The translations under genes were made by a program, and so were the position numbers. Below the pieces are notes generated by a model. It had not been told where the DNA came from, searched no databases, and saw only the letters and a program-made list of their open reading frames with translations. A stretch of DNA of 64,000 bases from Cohnella laeviribosi DSM 21336 (GTDB lineage Bacteria > Bacillota > Bacilli > Paenibacillales > Paenibacillaceae). The DNA is taken from the NCBI RefSeq assembly GCF_000378425.1, contig NZ_KB899811.1, forward strand, positions 1 through 64,000, written 5' to 3'. Of this stretch, positions 45,097 through 54,461 are shown piece by piece; position 1 is the stretch's first letter; every line of letters starts with the position of its first letter.

Positions 45097-46398
45097 ATGA
45101 CCGAAAAACGTCGAATTCGCTCCGATGCCCGTTCCAAGGAAGCGTTCGAACGGGCCAAACGCTCCATTCCCGGTGGGGTCAACAGTCCGGTTCGGGCTTT
45201 CAAGTCCGTCGGCCTGACGCCGCTTGTGATCGAGCGCGGAGAAGGCAGCCGAATCGTGGACATCGACGGGCAGAGCTATGTCGATTACGTGCTGTCATGG
45301 GGGCCGCTCATTGCCGGGCATGCGCATCCGGAGGTCGTGGAGGCGATCAAGCGGACCGCGGAAAAGGGGACCAGCTTCGGCGCCCCGACCGAACTGGAAA
45401 CGGAGATGGCGGAGCTTGTCTGCGAGCGCGTGCCCTCCATTGAAGTGGTCCGCATGGTCAACTCCGGAACGGAGGCGACGATGAGCGCCCTGCGTCTGGC
45501 GCGGGGATATACGCAGCGCAGCAAAATTTTGAAATTCGAAGGCTCCTACCACGGGCATGCCGACAGCCTGCTCATCAAGGCGGGATCGGGCGTCGCGACG
45601 CTGGGCCTGCCGGACAGTCCCGGCGTGCCGGAAAGCGTGGCGAGCCATACGATCACGGTGCCTTACAACGATCTGGAAGCGGTCAAGGTCGCCTTCGAGA
45701 AATTCGGCGAAGAAATCGCCGCCGTCATCGTGGAGCCGGTTGCCGGCAACATGGGCGTCGTGCCGCCGCTTCCCGGGTTTCTGAAGGGCCTTCGCGAAGT
45801 AACGGAGCGGTACGGGTCCCTGCTGATCTTCGACGAGGTGATGACGGGCTTCCGCGTTCACCTGAACTGCGCGCAGGGCTTGTATGGAATCACGCCGGAT
45901 TTGACGTGCCTCGGCAAAGTGATCGGGGGCGGGCTGCCGGTCGGCGCTTACGGAGGCCGGCGCGAAATAATGGAGAAGATGGCTCCGGTCGGACCGATCT
46001 ACCAAGCGGGCACGCTCTCCGGCAATCCGCTCGCCATGGCGGCGGGGCTGACGACGCTCAAGCTGATAACCGAAGCGTCCTATGCGTATTTGGAGCGCCT
46101 AGCCATCCGGCTGCAGCAGGGACTGGAGCAAGCGGCAAAAGACACCGGCGTCCCCCTGACGATCAACCGGGTCGGTTCGATGATCTGCCCGTTCTTTACG
46201 GACCGGCAGGTCATCAATTACGAAACGGCCCGCGGGTCGAACGTGGAGCGGTTCCGCGCCGTATTCGCCCGTCTGCTGGACGAAGGCGTCAACATTCCGC
46301 CTTCGCAATTCGAAGGCTGGTTCCTGTCCATCGCCCATACGGAAGCCGACATTGATTTTACCGTCGAAGCGTTCCGAACGGCGCTGTCGAATCTTTGA
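45097..46398 (+). CDS. hemL: Glutamate-1-semialdehyde 2,1-aminomutase
   Basis: A 433-residue PLP enzyme converting glutamate-1-semialdehyde, the HemA product, to 5-aminolevulinate. [11 protein letters not shown] near the N-terminus, [17 protein letters not shown], and Lys274 in [16 protein letters not shown] (PLP lysine) are diagnostic. ATG 45097 preferred over GTG 45088, which lies only 2 nt past AGGG. Last gene of the operon. Confidence 0.96.
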   Translation: MTEKRRIRSDARSKEAFERAKRSIPGGVNSPVRAFKSVGLTPLVIERGEGSRIVDIDGQSYVDYVLSWGPLIAGHAHPEVVEAIKRTAEKGTSFGAPTELETEMAELVCERVPSIEVVRMVNSGTEATMSALRLARGYTQRSKILKFEGSYHGHADSLLIKAGSGVATLGLPDSPGVPESVASHTITVPYNDLEAVKVAFEKFGEEIAAVIVEPVAGNMGVVPPLPGFLKGLREVTERYGSLLIFDEVMTGFRVHLNCAQGLYGITPDLTCLGKVIGGGLPVGAYGGRREIMEKMAPVGPIYQAGTLSGNPLAMAAGLTTLKLITEASYAYLERLAIRLQQGLEQAAKDTGVPLTINRVGSMICPFFTDRQVINYETARGSNVERFRAVFARLLDEGVNIPPSQFEGWFLSIAHTEADIDFTVEAFRTALSNL

Positions 46399-46404
46399 GT
46401 TTAT

Positions 46405-46444
46405 CCCCCGCACGCGGCCCTGCGCCGATGGTGCGGGGGTTTTT
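46405..46444 (+). terminator. Terminator of the tetrapyrrole operon
   Basis: CCCCCGCAC (46405-46413) pairs with GTGCGGGGG (46431-46439), followed by five T. Confidence 0.9.
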
Positions 46445-46472
46445 GCCGTTTCGGGACGCGACGAGCGGGTGG

Positions 46473-46590
46473 CCGTCCAATTGCCAGGCCCCGAACAAGC
46501 GGGCGTCCCGTCCAATTGCCAGGAGAGCAACTGCATGCGCGAAAAAGCGGGAGGATAGCCGTGCAGTTGCCTTTTGTGCAACTGGAGCCC
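46473..46590. repeat. Degenerate tandem repeat, period about 51 bp, built on CAATTGC/CAGTTGC cores
   Basis: Related cores recur: CCGTCCAATTGCCAG at 46473, CCGTCCAATTGCCAGG at 46508, GAGAGCAACTGCA at about 46522, CCGTGCAGTTGCC at 46559 and GTGCAACTGGAG at about 46576. Spacings alternate near 35-37 and 14-17 bp, so the composite unit is about 51 bp. The stretch 46445-46933 has no credible gene; the minus-strand frames repeat QLDG/QLHG words without ribosome-binding sites. The part from 46600 to 46910 holds nothing else I can name. Confidence 0.55.
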
Positions 46591-46933
46591 CGTTTCGGGT
46601 CGCCGTACGAGATGCCGGCCCTTCCAAACAAGCGGGCGGTCTTTCCCATTGCGTTTGGAGCCATTCGTTTAAACGAGCCTGTGAAGGGGCCCGAGCTGGT
46701 TATGGAAGCCGAACGGTCCTGAGCGGCCGGGATACCGAAAGGTCCGTTTCGCCGCCATCATCCCTATCGTTCGTGCTTTGAAGAGAGGTCCCGTCCAACC
46801 ATGCCGCCGCCGTCAGGCGGTTTTCTTCGATTCCGCAGGCATGCCCGACTCCGGACAGCATATAGATAACTAATGAGCTATGCCGGCCCCGTCCCTTGCG
46901 GGGCGCGTTTACCCCGAAAGGAGGACTGATGTC

Positions 46934-48343
46934 GTGACGGAATCGTTAAACGGATTGCGATTCGATATTTACGAACGGGTGCAACTGCCCGCAGATACGG
47001 CCGCGATCGACCAACTGGAAGAGATCGAGCTGGTGCCGCATATGCAGACGATCGCACAGGATGACCATGTGTTGCTCAAAGGCCATCTGCTCCTGACCGG
47101 CGTGTACCGTTCGCAGGAAGATCCCGCCTTGTCCCGGGATTTCGAACATTGGATTCCGGTGGAAATCTCGCTGCCGCTCAGCCGCGTGCAGAGCCACGAC
47201 GATCTGGCCGTCGAGATCGACAACTTCGACGTCGATGTGCTGTCGGACCGTTCGCTGAACGTAACCGGCGTGCTGTCGCTCCGCGGCCTGCAAGTATCGG
47301 CGCCGCAGGCCCCCGTATGGAACGAGGACGGGTTTACCGTCGTGCACCAGGCGCCGGCCTTCGCGCCCGAGCCGTCCGCGCCGACTGCACGGCCGCAGGA
47401 GGGCGGAAGCCCGGATGCGTATCCGGCGCAGGCCGCCTACGGCGGGCCTGCGGTATCCCCACGCGAGACGGATGCTTCTGACCGGGAGAATGCCGCTCCG
47501 CCGGATCCCGATTTCGGGCAGAGCCCGCCGGCGCAAACGGACGCGTACCGCGAGCGTCAAGCCTACTCGCCGGAGGGGTACGTCCAGCCGACGTCCTCCT
47601 CATCGGACGCCTACCGGCAGGCGTGGCGGATCGGGGAGGACGGCGAACACTCCGCGTTTGGCCGGAGCGAGGACGAAGAATTTCAAGCGAACCATGGCGG
47701 CGAAAATCAAACGCTCGCGCCCGGCCTGAACGCCGAGCCCGAATCCGAACGGGAAGAGGAGCCGTTCTCCGCCGCTTCCGCGCCGGCGAAGGCGGATGAA
47801 CACGCTTGGCAGGACGACGGCGAAGCCGCGCACGCCGAGTTCCAGCCGCCGCAGAAGGACGCCTTGCCGGCATGGCCGGAATCGGCATCCCCGTCGGCCC
47901 AGCCGCAGCAGGAGCCGCGTCCGCCGGAGAAGCGGGAGCCGCCGCGCGTTGCGCTCGGCGCGAAAGCGGCGAATGCGGCGAATGCAGCGAATGCAGGGCA
48001 TACGGAGCCGGCGTCCGGTTTAGGCATTTTGGCGCAGCTCGGGGACAAAAACTCCAAAAAAGAGGAGGCTCCCCGCATTCCCGAGCCGCAGACGCAACCG
48101 GCCGCGCCGCCCGCCGAGGCCAAAGCCGCAGAAACCGGCGACGAGATCGAATGGACCCGCTTCTTCCTGGCCAAGGGAGGCGAGGAACAGAGCTTCCGCA
48201 AACTCAAGCTGTGCATCGTGCAGCGGGACGACACGCTGGAGACGATCGCCGTCCGCTACAACGTTCAGCCCCGCGAGCTGCAGCTCTACAACCGCCTGAG
48301 CGAGCCGCACGTCGTCGAAGGGCAAGTCCTTCATATTCCGTGA
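46934..48343 (+). CDS. spoVID: SpoVID-like spore coat assembly protein with LysM domain
   Basis: A 469-residue protein. The N-terminal domain (1 to about 130, LRFDIYERVQLP... SLPLSRVQSHDDLAVEIDNFDVDVLS) matches SpoVID, which in B. subtilis encases the forespore with coat proteins and binds SafA. The middle (about 135-410) is a long Pro/Ala/Glu/Gln-rich, disordered region with short AANAANAAN runs. A C-terminal LysM domain (about 420-469, LCIVQRDDTLETIAVRYNVQPRELQLYN) follows. The start is GTG 46934, nine bases after GGAGG. Position after hemL and before valS agrees with B. subtilis; the ysxE gene found there is absent here. Confidence 0.92.
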   Translation: MTESLNGLRFDIYERVQLPADTAAIDQLEEIELVPHMQTIAQDDHVLLKGHLLLTGVYRSQEDPALSRDFEHWIPVEISLPLSRVQSHDDLAVEIDNFDVDVLSDRSLNVTGVLSLRGLQVSAPQAPVWNEDGFTVVHQAPAFAPEPSAPTARPQEGGSPDAYPAQAAYGGPAVSPRETDASDRENAAPPDPDFGQSPPAQTDAYRERQAYSPEGYVQPTSSSSDAYRQAWRIGEDGEHSAFGRSEDEEFQANHGGENQTLAPGLNAEPESEREEEPFSAASAPAKADEHAWQDDGEAAHAEFQPPQKDALPAWPESASPSAQPQQEPRPPEKREPPRVALGAKAANAANAANAGHTEPASGLGILAQLGDKNSKKEEAPRIPEPQTQPAAPPAEAKAAETGDEIEWTRFFLAKGGEEQSFRKLKLCIVQRDDTLETIAVRYNVQPRELQLYNRLSEPHVVEGQVLHIP

Positions 48344-48347
48344 CTTC

Positions 48348-48388
48348 AGCCGCTCCGTGGAACCGGCAGTTCCGCGGGGCGGCTTTTA
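48348..48388 (+). terminator. Terminator of spoVID
   Basis: A 15-bp stem (AGCCGCTCCGTGGAA with TTCCGCGGGGCGGCT, two G-T pairs) with a 7-nt loop, followed by TTTTAT. It begins 5 bp past the stop. Confidence 0.92.
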
Positions 48389-48449
48389 TAATCAGGAGAC
48401 GAATTTGATCGCCTCGGCGGTTCCGATCGCGATGCGGCGCCCGCTCATA

Positions 48450-48478
48450 TTGACTCTCTCCGTCCATACGGGTATGAT
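48450..48478 (+). promoter_or_regulatory. Promoter of valS T-box transcript
   Basis: TTGACT (48450-48455) and TATGAT (48473-48478) are 17 bp apart, near-consensus sigma-A. Initiation about 48485 would start just before the T-box stem I. Confidence 0.8.
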
Positions 48479-48484
48479 AGGTCA

Positions 48485-48741
48485 TAAAGACGCGGATAGG
48501 GAAGAGTACGCAGTTTATGCCTTCAGAGAGCGGCCCCGCTGCATCGCGCAGCGCTGGGAGGGAGCCGCAGGACTGTAGCTGCGGAAGTCGCCCTGGAGTC
48601 TCCCGTTTGAACGCGAAGCCAGTAGGACGGGACGGCGGCAGCCGTTAACATGCGCTTGAGTGCCGAGCGGCCGGATGGCCGAGCGGAATGAAGGTGGTAC
48701 CACGGAAGCGAACCTTTCGTCCTTTGCGACGGGAGGTTTTT
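48485..48741 (+). promoter_or_regulatory. T-box leader (tRNA-Val-responsive riboswitch) of valS
   Basis: A classic T-box: stem I begins with the GGGAAGAGTAC motif (about 48501-48511); the specifier is probably GTC at 48587-48589 (context GCGGAAGTCGCCC), a Val codon matching the downstream gene; the T-box sequence AAGGTGGTACCACGG is at 48691-48705. The terminator AACCTTTCGTC / GACGGGAGGTT with a T-run (48711-48741) competes with the antiterminator formed by the T-box. Uncharged tRNA-Val should permit readthrough. Confidence 0.95.
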
Positions 48742-48775
48742 GTATTTTTGTCCCCTATGGAGGTTATGTCCGACG

Positions 48776-51442
48776 ATGAGCGAATCGCATGAGAAAACGA
48801 CCGTCGAAATGCCGACGACCTACGATCCGTCGAATGCCGAACGGAAATGGTACGACGCCTGGATTCAGGGCGGATACTTCAAGGCGGGGCGCCGGCCTGA
48901 CGCGCCCAAATACACGATCGTCATTCCCCCTCCGAACGTTACGGGCATGCTGCACATCGGCCACGCCCTCGACTTTACGCTGCAGGATATTTTGATCCGC
49001 TTCAAGCGGATGCAGGGCTACGACGCGCTGTGGCTGCCGGGCACCGACCACGCGGGCATCGCCACGCAGACGAAGGTGGAGCAGAAGCTGCGCGAGGAAG
49101 GCAAAAGCCGGTACGATCTCGGCCGGGAAGCGTTTTTGGAAAAAGTATGGGAATGGAAAGAGCTGTACGCGAACACGATCCGCAGCCAGTGGGCGAAAAT
49201 GGGCCTAAGCCTCGATTACTCCCGCGAGCGCTTTACGCTGGACGAGGGCTTGTCGCGCGCCGTGCGCGAGGTGTTCGTCCGCCTGTACGAGAAGGGGCTT
49301 ATTTACCGCGGCAAACGGATCATCAACTGGGACCCGGTTGCGCGCACCGCTTTGTCCGACATTGAAGTCGAATACAAAGAAGTGAACGGCCATCTGTACC
49401 ATCTCCGGTATCCGCTGGCCGACGGAAGCGGCCATATTACGGTGGCGACGACCCGTCCGGAGACGATGCTCGGCGACACGGCCGTCGCCGTTCACCCGGA
49501 AGACGAGCGCTACAAGCACCTGATCGGCAAGACGCTGCTGCTTCCGATCGTGGGTCGGGAAATTCCGATTATCGGCGACGAATACGTCGACAAGGAATTC
49601 GGCAGCGGCGCGGTAAAGATTACGCCGGCCCACGACCCGAACGACTTCGAGGTCGGCCAGCGCCATGATCTGCCGCAAATCACGGTGATGGACGAGACGG
49701 GCCGCATGAACGAGAACGCGGGGCCGTACCAAGGGCTGGACCGGGCCGAGTGCCGGAAGCGGATCGTCAAGGATTTGCAGGAGCAAGGCGTCTGCATCAA
49801 GATCGAAGATCACGTCCACCAGGTCGGCCACAGCGAACGCTCCGGCGCCGTCGTGGAGCCGTATCTGTCGACGCAGTGGTTCGTTGCGATGAAGCCGCTT
49901 GCCGAAAAGGCGATCGCGTCCCAGAAATCGGGCGGCGGCGTGAATTTCGTGCCGGAACGCTTCGAGAAGATCTACCTCAACTGGATCGAGAACGTGCGCG
50001 ACTGGTGCATTTCCCGCCAGCTTTGGTGGGGGCACCGGATTCCGGCTTGGTATAATTCCGAAACCGGCGAGACGTATGTCGGAATGGAAGCGCCGGAAGG
50101 CGCGGATCGGCCGGACAGCGTCTGGAAGCAGGACGAGGACGTGCTCGATACGTGGTTCAGCTCCGCGCTGTGGCCGTTCTCGACGCTCGGCTGGCCGGAC
50201 GGCGGCGAAGACTTCAAACGGTATTACCCGACCAATGTCCTGGTGACGGGCTACGACATCATTTATTTCTGGGTGGCCCGGATGATCTTCACCGCGCTTG
50301 AATTTACGGACACGATTCCGTTTAAGGACGTGCTTATTCACGGTCTCGTGCGGGATGCCGAAGGGCGCAAAATGTCCAAATCGCTCGGCAACGGCGTCGA
50401 TCCGCTCGAAGTGATCGAGGAGTACGGCGCCGACGCGCTGCGGTTTATGATCTCGACCGGCATCACGCCGGGGCAGGATCTGCGCTTCCGCCTCGAGAAG
50501 GTCGAGCAAGCCCGCAACTTCGCGAACAAAATCTGGAACGCGTCGCGGTTCGCCCTGATGAATCTGGAAGGGTTCCGCGCGGAAGACATCGACTTGTCCG
50601 GCGCGCTGTCCACGGCCGACCGCTGGATTTTGCACCGTTTCAACGAAACCGCAAGGGACATCACGCGGCTGATGGAGTCGTACGAATTCGGCGAAACGGG
50701 ACGGATTCTGTACAACTTCCTGTGGGACGATCTGTGCGACTGGTACATCGAATTCGCGAAGCTGACGCTGTACGGGCAGGACGAAGCGGCCAAACGGAGC
50801 ACCCAGTCGGTTCTGGCCTACGTGCTCGACCGCACGCTCCGGCTGCTGCATCCGTTCATGCCGTTTATCACGGAAGAGATTTGGCAGCACTTGCCGCATG
50901 AGCCGGGCGAAACGATCACGCTGGCCGCTTGGCCCGAATACGATGCCGCCTTCGAGGCGCCGGAAGCGGTCCGCGAAATGAATCTGCTGATGGATGTCAT
51001 TCGCGCGGTGCGCAATGTCCGGGCGGAGGTAAACGTATCGCTGGGCAAAAAAATCGAGCTGCTCGTCAAGCCGACGGGAGAGGCCGAAGGCGAAATTTTG
51101 CGGAGAAACGAGCCGTATCTGCAGCGTTTCTGCAATACGTCCGCGCTGACGCTCGATGCCGCTTTGACGCCTCCGGACAAGGCAATGACGGCGATCGTCA
51201 CCGGCGCCGAGCTGTATTTCCCGCTGGCGGGCCTGATCGACATTTCCCAGGAAATCGCCCGCCTGGAGAAGGAGCTGGCGAACCTGAACAAGGAAGTCGA
51301 GCGGGTGGAGAAGAAGCTGGCAAACGCAGACTATATCGCCAAAGCCCCGGCCCACATCGTGGAGCAGGAGCGGGCCAAAGGCGAGGATTACCGCCAGAAG
51401 CGCGACAAGGTGCTTGCCCGGATTGCGGAACTGCGGAGCTGA
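48776..51442 (+). CDS. valS: Valyl-tRNA synthetase
   Basis: An 888-residue class I aminoacyl-tRNA synthetase. HIGH motif in [15 protein letters not shown] (about residues 48-62); editing domain with [24 protein letters not shown] in [17 protein letters not shown]; anticodon-binding helices; C-terminal coiled-coil arm ([28 protein letters not shown]). ATG 48776 follows GGAGG by 12 bases; the ORF extends upstream without support. Controlled by the T-box leader. Confidence 0.98.
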   Translation: MSESHEKTTVEMPTTYDPSNAERKWYDAWIQGGYFKAGRRPDAPKYTIVIPPPNVTGMLHIGHALDFTLQDILIRFKRMQGYDALWLPGTDHAGIATQTKVEQKLREEGKSRYDLGREAFLEKVWEWKELYANTIRSQWAKMGLSLDYSRERFTLDEGLSRAVREVFVRLYEKGLIYRGKRIINWDPVARTALSDIEVEYKEVNGHLYHLRYPLADGSGHITVATTRPETMLGDTAVAVHPEDERYKHLIGKTLLLPIVGREIPIIGDEYVDKEFGSGAVKITPAHDPNDFEVGQRHDLPQITVMDETGRMNENAGPYQGLDRAECRKRIVKDLQEQGVCIKIEDHVHQVGHSERSGAVVEPYLSTQWFVAMKPLAEKAIASQKSGGGVNFVPERFEKIYLNWIENVRDWCISRQLWWGHRIPAWYNSETGETYVGMEAPEGADRPDSVWKQDEDVLDTWFSSALWPFSTLGWPDGGEDFKRYYPTNVLVTGYDIIYFWVARMIFTALEFTDTIPFKDVLIHGLVRDAEGRKMSKSLGNGVDPLEVIEEYGADALRFMISTGITPGQDLRFRLEKVEQARNFANKIWNASRFALMNLEGFRAEDIDLSGALSTADRWILHRFNETARDITRLMESYEFGETGRILYNFLWDDLCDWYIEFAKLTLYGQDEAAKRSTQSVLAYVLDRTLRLLHPFMPFITEEIWQHLPHEPGETITLAAWPEYDAAFEAPEAVREMNLLMDVIRAVRNVRAEVNVSLGKKIELLVKPTGEAEGEILRRNEPYLQRFCNTSALTLDAALTPPDKAMTAIVTGAELYFPLAGLIDISQEIARLEKELANLNKEVERVEKKLANADYIAKAPAHIVEQERAKGEDYRQKRDKVLARIAELRS

Positions 51443-51457
51443 CGGAGGTAGGACAGC

Positions 51458-52852
51458 ATGAACAACGAACGCGAAGACAACAGGGAAAGCGCAGAAGCGT
51501 TTGGGTCCGTTGCCGAAGCGGTGAACTGGATCACGGGACTGATGCCGACTGTCGGCATTCGTCCCGGATTGGACCGGATGAACCTGCTGATGGAATGGCT
51601 GGATTATCCGCACCGCCGGCTCAAATTCATCCACGTCGCGGGCACGAACGGCAAAGGCTCCGTTTGCGCCTATTTGACGAGCGTGCTGCTGGAATGCGGC
51701 TATGATGTGGGGACGTTTACGTCGCCGTATTTGACCTCATATTCGAACCGGTTTCAATACAACGGCCAGGACATTCCCGACGACGTGCTGCTTCAGCTCG
51801 CCAACCGGCTGAAGCCGCTTGCGGACAGAATGGCCGAAACGGAATTCGGGCCGCTGACGATGTTCGAGGTGACGACGGCGCTGGCGATTCTCTATTACGC
51901 TACCGTTACGTATCCCGATTACGTCGTTTGGGAAACGGGGCTTGGCGGCCGTCTGGACGTGACGAACGTGGTGACTCCGGTCGCCTGCGTGATCACCAAC
52001 ATCGGCCACGATCATATGGACCTTTTGGGCAATACGCTGGCGGAAATCGCGGCGGAAAAAGCGGGGATCATCAAAGCGGGCGTTCCGGTCATCTCCGCGG
52101 CCTCGCAGCCCGAAGCGGTCGAGGTGATCCGGAAGACGGCGGCCGCCAAGCAGGCGACGCTTTATTTGCTGGGCGAACAGTTTACGTATCGGACGCAGTC
52201 GGTGGCCGAGAACGAACAGATCTTTACGTTCGAAGGCCCGTTCCGCGCCATTGCCGACCTTTCGATCGGGCTCAGCGGAGCGCATCAGCAGACCAACGCC
52301 GCGGTCGCGGTGATGACGCTGGAGGTGCTCCGCCAGTATTATGCGCTGATCGTAGACGACGACAATCTGGCAGCCGGTTTGAAAAACACGGTTTGGCCGG
52401 GCCGTCTGGAGATGGTGTCGCGCCATCCGCGCGTGCTGATCGACGGGGCGCACAATCCCGAAGGGATGGAGGCGCTCGCGGCGGCTCTTCGTACCGTGTA
52501 CGATTACGACCGGCTGAACGTGATGCTGGGAATGATGCCTAACAAGAATCATGAGCAGACGTTAAGGCATATATTACCAATGGTGAATTCTTTGATCGTG
52601 ACGGAGCCTGATTTCCACAAAAAAATGAGTGCCGCGGACTTGGCCGAAATCGCCGAGCGCTTGAAGAGCGAGGTCGGGGGACCGGAACGCATCATCGTCG
52701 AACCCGATTGGAAACTCGCTTTGGATAAGCTGCAGCGGCTTTCCGCCGACAGTCCCGATCGCACGCTGTCGGTCGTAACCGGCACGCTTTACTTGATCGC
52801 CGATGTCCGTTCGTGGCTGCTCCATCATACGAATTCTGAAAAAGGCTGGTGA
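51458..52852 (+). CDS. folC: Folylpolyglutamate synthase / dihydrofolate synthase
   Basis: A 464-residue Mur-ligase-fold enzyme that adds glutamate to dihydropteroate and folates. P-loop HVAGTNGKGSVCAYL (about residue 67); SPYLTSYSNRFQYNGQDI; NIGHDHMDLLGNTLAEIAAEKAGIIK; DGAHNPEGMEAL. ATG 51458 after GGAGGT, 15 bp after valS, so probably on the same T-box transcript. Confidence 0.97.
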   Translation: MNNEREDNRESAEAFGSVAEAVNWITGLMPTVGIRPGLDRMNLLMEWLDYPHRRLKFIHVAGTNGKGSVCAYLTSVLLECGYDVGTFTSPYLTSYSNRFQYNGQDIPDDVLLQLANRLKPLADRMAETEFGPLTMFEVTTALAILYYATVTYPDYVVWETGLGGRLDVTNVVTPVACVITNIGHDHMDLLGNTLAEIAAEKAGIIKAGVPVISAASQPEAVEVIRKTAAAKQATLYLLGEQFTYRTQSVAENEQIFTFEGPFRAIADLSIGLSGAHQQTNAAVAVMTLEVLRQYYALIVDDDNLAAGLKNTVWPGRLEMVSRHPRVLIDGAHNPEGMEALAAALRTVYDYDRLNVMLGMMPNKNHEQTLRHILPMVNSLIVTEPDFHKKMSAADLAEIAERLKSEVGGPERIIVEPDWKLALDKLQRLSADSPDRTLSVVTGTLYLIADVRSWLLHHTNSEKGW

Positions 52853-52859
52853 AGCGTCG

Positions 52860-54245
52860 TTGCGAACGGCAGAACATGTGCATTTTATCGGAATTGGCGG
52901 TTATGGCATGAGCGCTATAGCCAGAGTCATGTTGGAAATGGGGTACAAGGTTACCGGATCCGACGTCGCCAGGCAGGAGTTGACGGAGAAGCTCGCCGCA
53001 AAGGGCGCGCAAATCTACATCGGCCACCGGCCGGAGCATGTCCGCGGCGCGGATCTGGTCGTCTATTCGACGGCGCTGCCCAAGGATAACGTCGAGCGCG
53101 TCGAGGCGGAAACGCTGAACATTCCGACGCTGCACCGGGCGGAAATGCTGGCCCGCTTGCTGAACGACCGCAAGGGCATCGCGGTCGCGGGCGCGCACGG
53201 CAAGACGACGACATCGTCCATGATCGCGCTTGTCATGGAGACGTGCGGGCTTGATCCGACATACATCATCGGCGGCGAAATCGTCAATGTCGGCACGAAC
53301 GCCAAAGCCGGCAAAGGCGAATACGTCGTCGCGGAAGCGGACGAGAGCGACGGATCCTTTTTGCAATACCGTCCTGCGATTGCGGTGGTGACCAATATCG
53401 AGGCGGACCATTTGGAAAACTACGGCGGCGATTTCGGCAAACTGAAGGAAGCGTACGCCGAGTTTCTCGGCCACGTCCGGCCGGACGGCTGCGCGGTCGT
53501 CTGTGTGGACGACGAGAATGTCCGGTCCGTTCTGGCCCGTGCGCATATCTCCCGGACGATCACGTACGCCATCCGCGAGCAGGCCGATTACATGGCGGCC
53601 GACATCGAGCTCGGCGACCGCTATGCGTCGTACACGGTCGTCCGGTCGGGCGAACGGCTCGGCACGATCCGGCTGTCGGTTCCGGGTCTGCATAATGTGT
53701 ACAACTCGCTTGCGGCCGCGGCCGTCTGCCTGGAGGCCGGCGTTCCGTTCGAGCAAATTGCCGAAGCGATTGTGGAGTTCCGCGGGGCCAAGCGCAGATT
53801 CCAGGTGATCGGAGAGGTGGACGGCGTCCTCGTCGTCGACGACTACGCGCATCATCCGACGGAAATCGAAGCGACCATCCAGGCGGCCAAGGCGACGGGC
53901 AGGCGGATTATCGCGGTGTTCCAGCCGCAGCGGTATTCGCGCACGTATTTTCTGCTCGACGCGTTCAGCAGGGCGTTCAAGGATGCGGACGAAGTGATCG
54001 TTACCGACATCTACTCCCCTGCGGGCGAAAAGCGGATCGAAGGCGTGCATTCCCGAAAGCTGGCCGAATTGATCGAACGCAACAGCAACTCCAATGTCGC
54101 TTACGTTCCGACCAAGGAGGAGGCGCGGGACTTGCTGGCGGCGCGCGTCGCTCCCGGCGACCTGGTGCTGACGATGGGAGCGGGCGATATCTATAAAGCG
54201 GCGGACGGGCTGGTCCGTCTGCTGCGCGAACGCCGGAACGCCTAG
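52860..54245 (+). CDS. murC: UDP-N-acetylmuramate--L-alanine ligase
   Basis: A 461-residue ligase adding L-Ala to UDP-MurNAc, the first amino acid of the peptidoglycan stem. The N-terminus HVHFIGIGGYGMSAIARVM is the nucleotide fold for the UDP-substrate; ATP site VAGAHGKTTTSSMIAL; EADESDGSFLQY; VDDYAHHPTEIEATI. I chose TTG 52860, seven bases past the folC stop with GGTGA upstream; the ATG at 52803 would overlap folC by 50 bp. It sits where B. subtilis has comC. Confidence 0.95.
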   Translation: MRTAEHVHFIGIGGYGMSAIARVMLEMGYKVTGSDVARQELTEKLAAKGAQIYIGHRPEHVRGADLVVYSTALPKDNVERVEAETLNIPTLHRAEMLARLLNDRKGIAVAGAHGKTTTSSMIALVMETCGLDPTYIIGGEIVNVGTNAKAGKGEYVVAEADESDGSFLQYRPAIAVVTNIEADHLENYGGDFGKLKEAYAEFLGHVRPDGCAVVCVDDENVRSVLARAHISRTITYAIREQADYMAADIELGDRYASYTVVRSGERLGTIRLSVPGLHNVYNSLAAAAVCLEAGVPFEQIAEAIVEFRGAKRRFQVIGEVDGVLVVDDYAHHPTEIEATIQAAKATGRRIIAVFQPQRYSRTYFLLDAFSRAFKDADEVIVTDIYSPAGEKRIEGVHSRKLAELIERNSNSNVAYVPTKEEARDLLAARVAPGDLVLTMGAGDIYKAADGLVRLLRERRNA

Positions 54246-54271
54246 GGGCGGAAGGCGGACGAACCTTTTTG

Positions 54272-54312
54272 AAGCCGGATAGGCGCATGGGCCTGTCCGG
54301 CTTTGCGTCTTT
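54272..54312 (+). terminator. Terminator of the valS-folC-murC unit
   Basis: A 13-bp stem (AAGCCGGATAGGC at 54272-54284, partner at 54291-54303, one T-G pair) with a 6-nt loop, followed by a moderately T-rich tail. A small direct repeat (GCTGACGGGT) follows at about 54331-54360. Confidence 0.75.
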
Positions 54313-54461
54313 TCGGCCGGCGTCGCTTGCGCTGACGGGTGGCGCTTGCGGCTGACGGGTCGGGATAAGCGCGGAAAAATGGCGAGCCGAACGTTCATCA
54401 TAATTGCCGGTTGTCTCTCATAGATTAGAATCAGAACGAGGGACAAGGGGAGACGGTCGAT

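Noticed and set aside
46358-46627. Minus-strand small ORFs over the 46.5-kb repeats
   Set aside because: Repeat-derived frames with no ribosome-binding site and no family features.
49205-51634. 809-aa minus-strand frame opposite valS
   Set aside because: Shadow of a certain gene, biased composition, no motifs.
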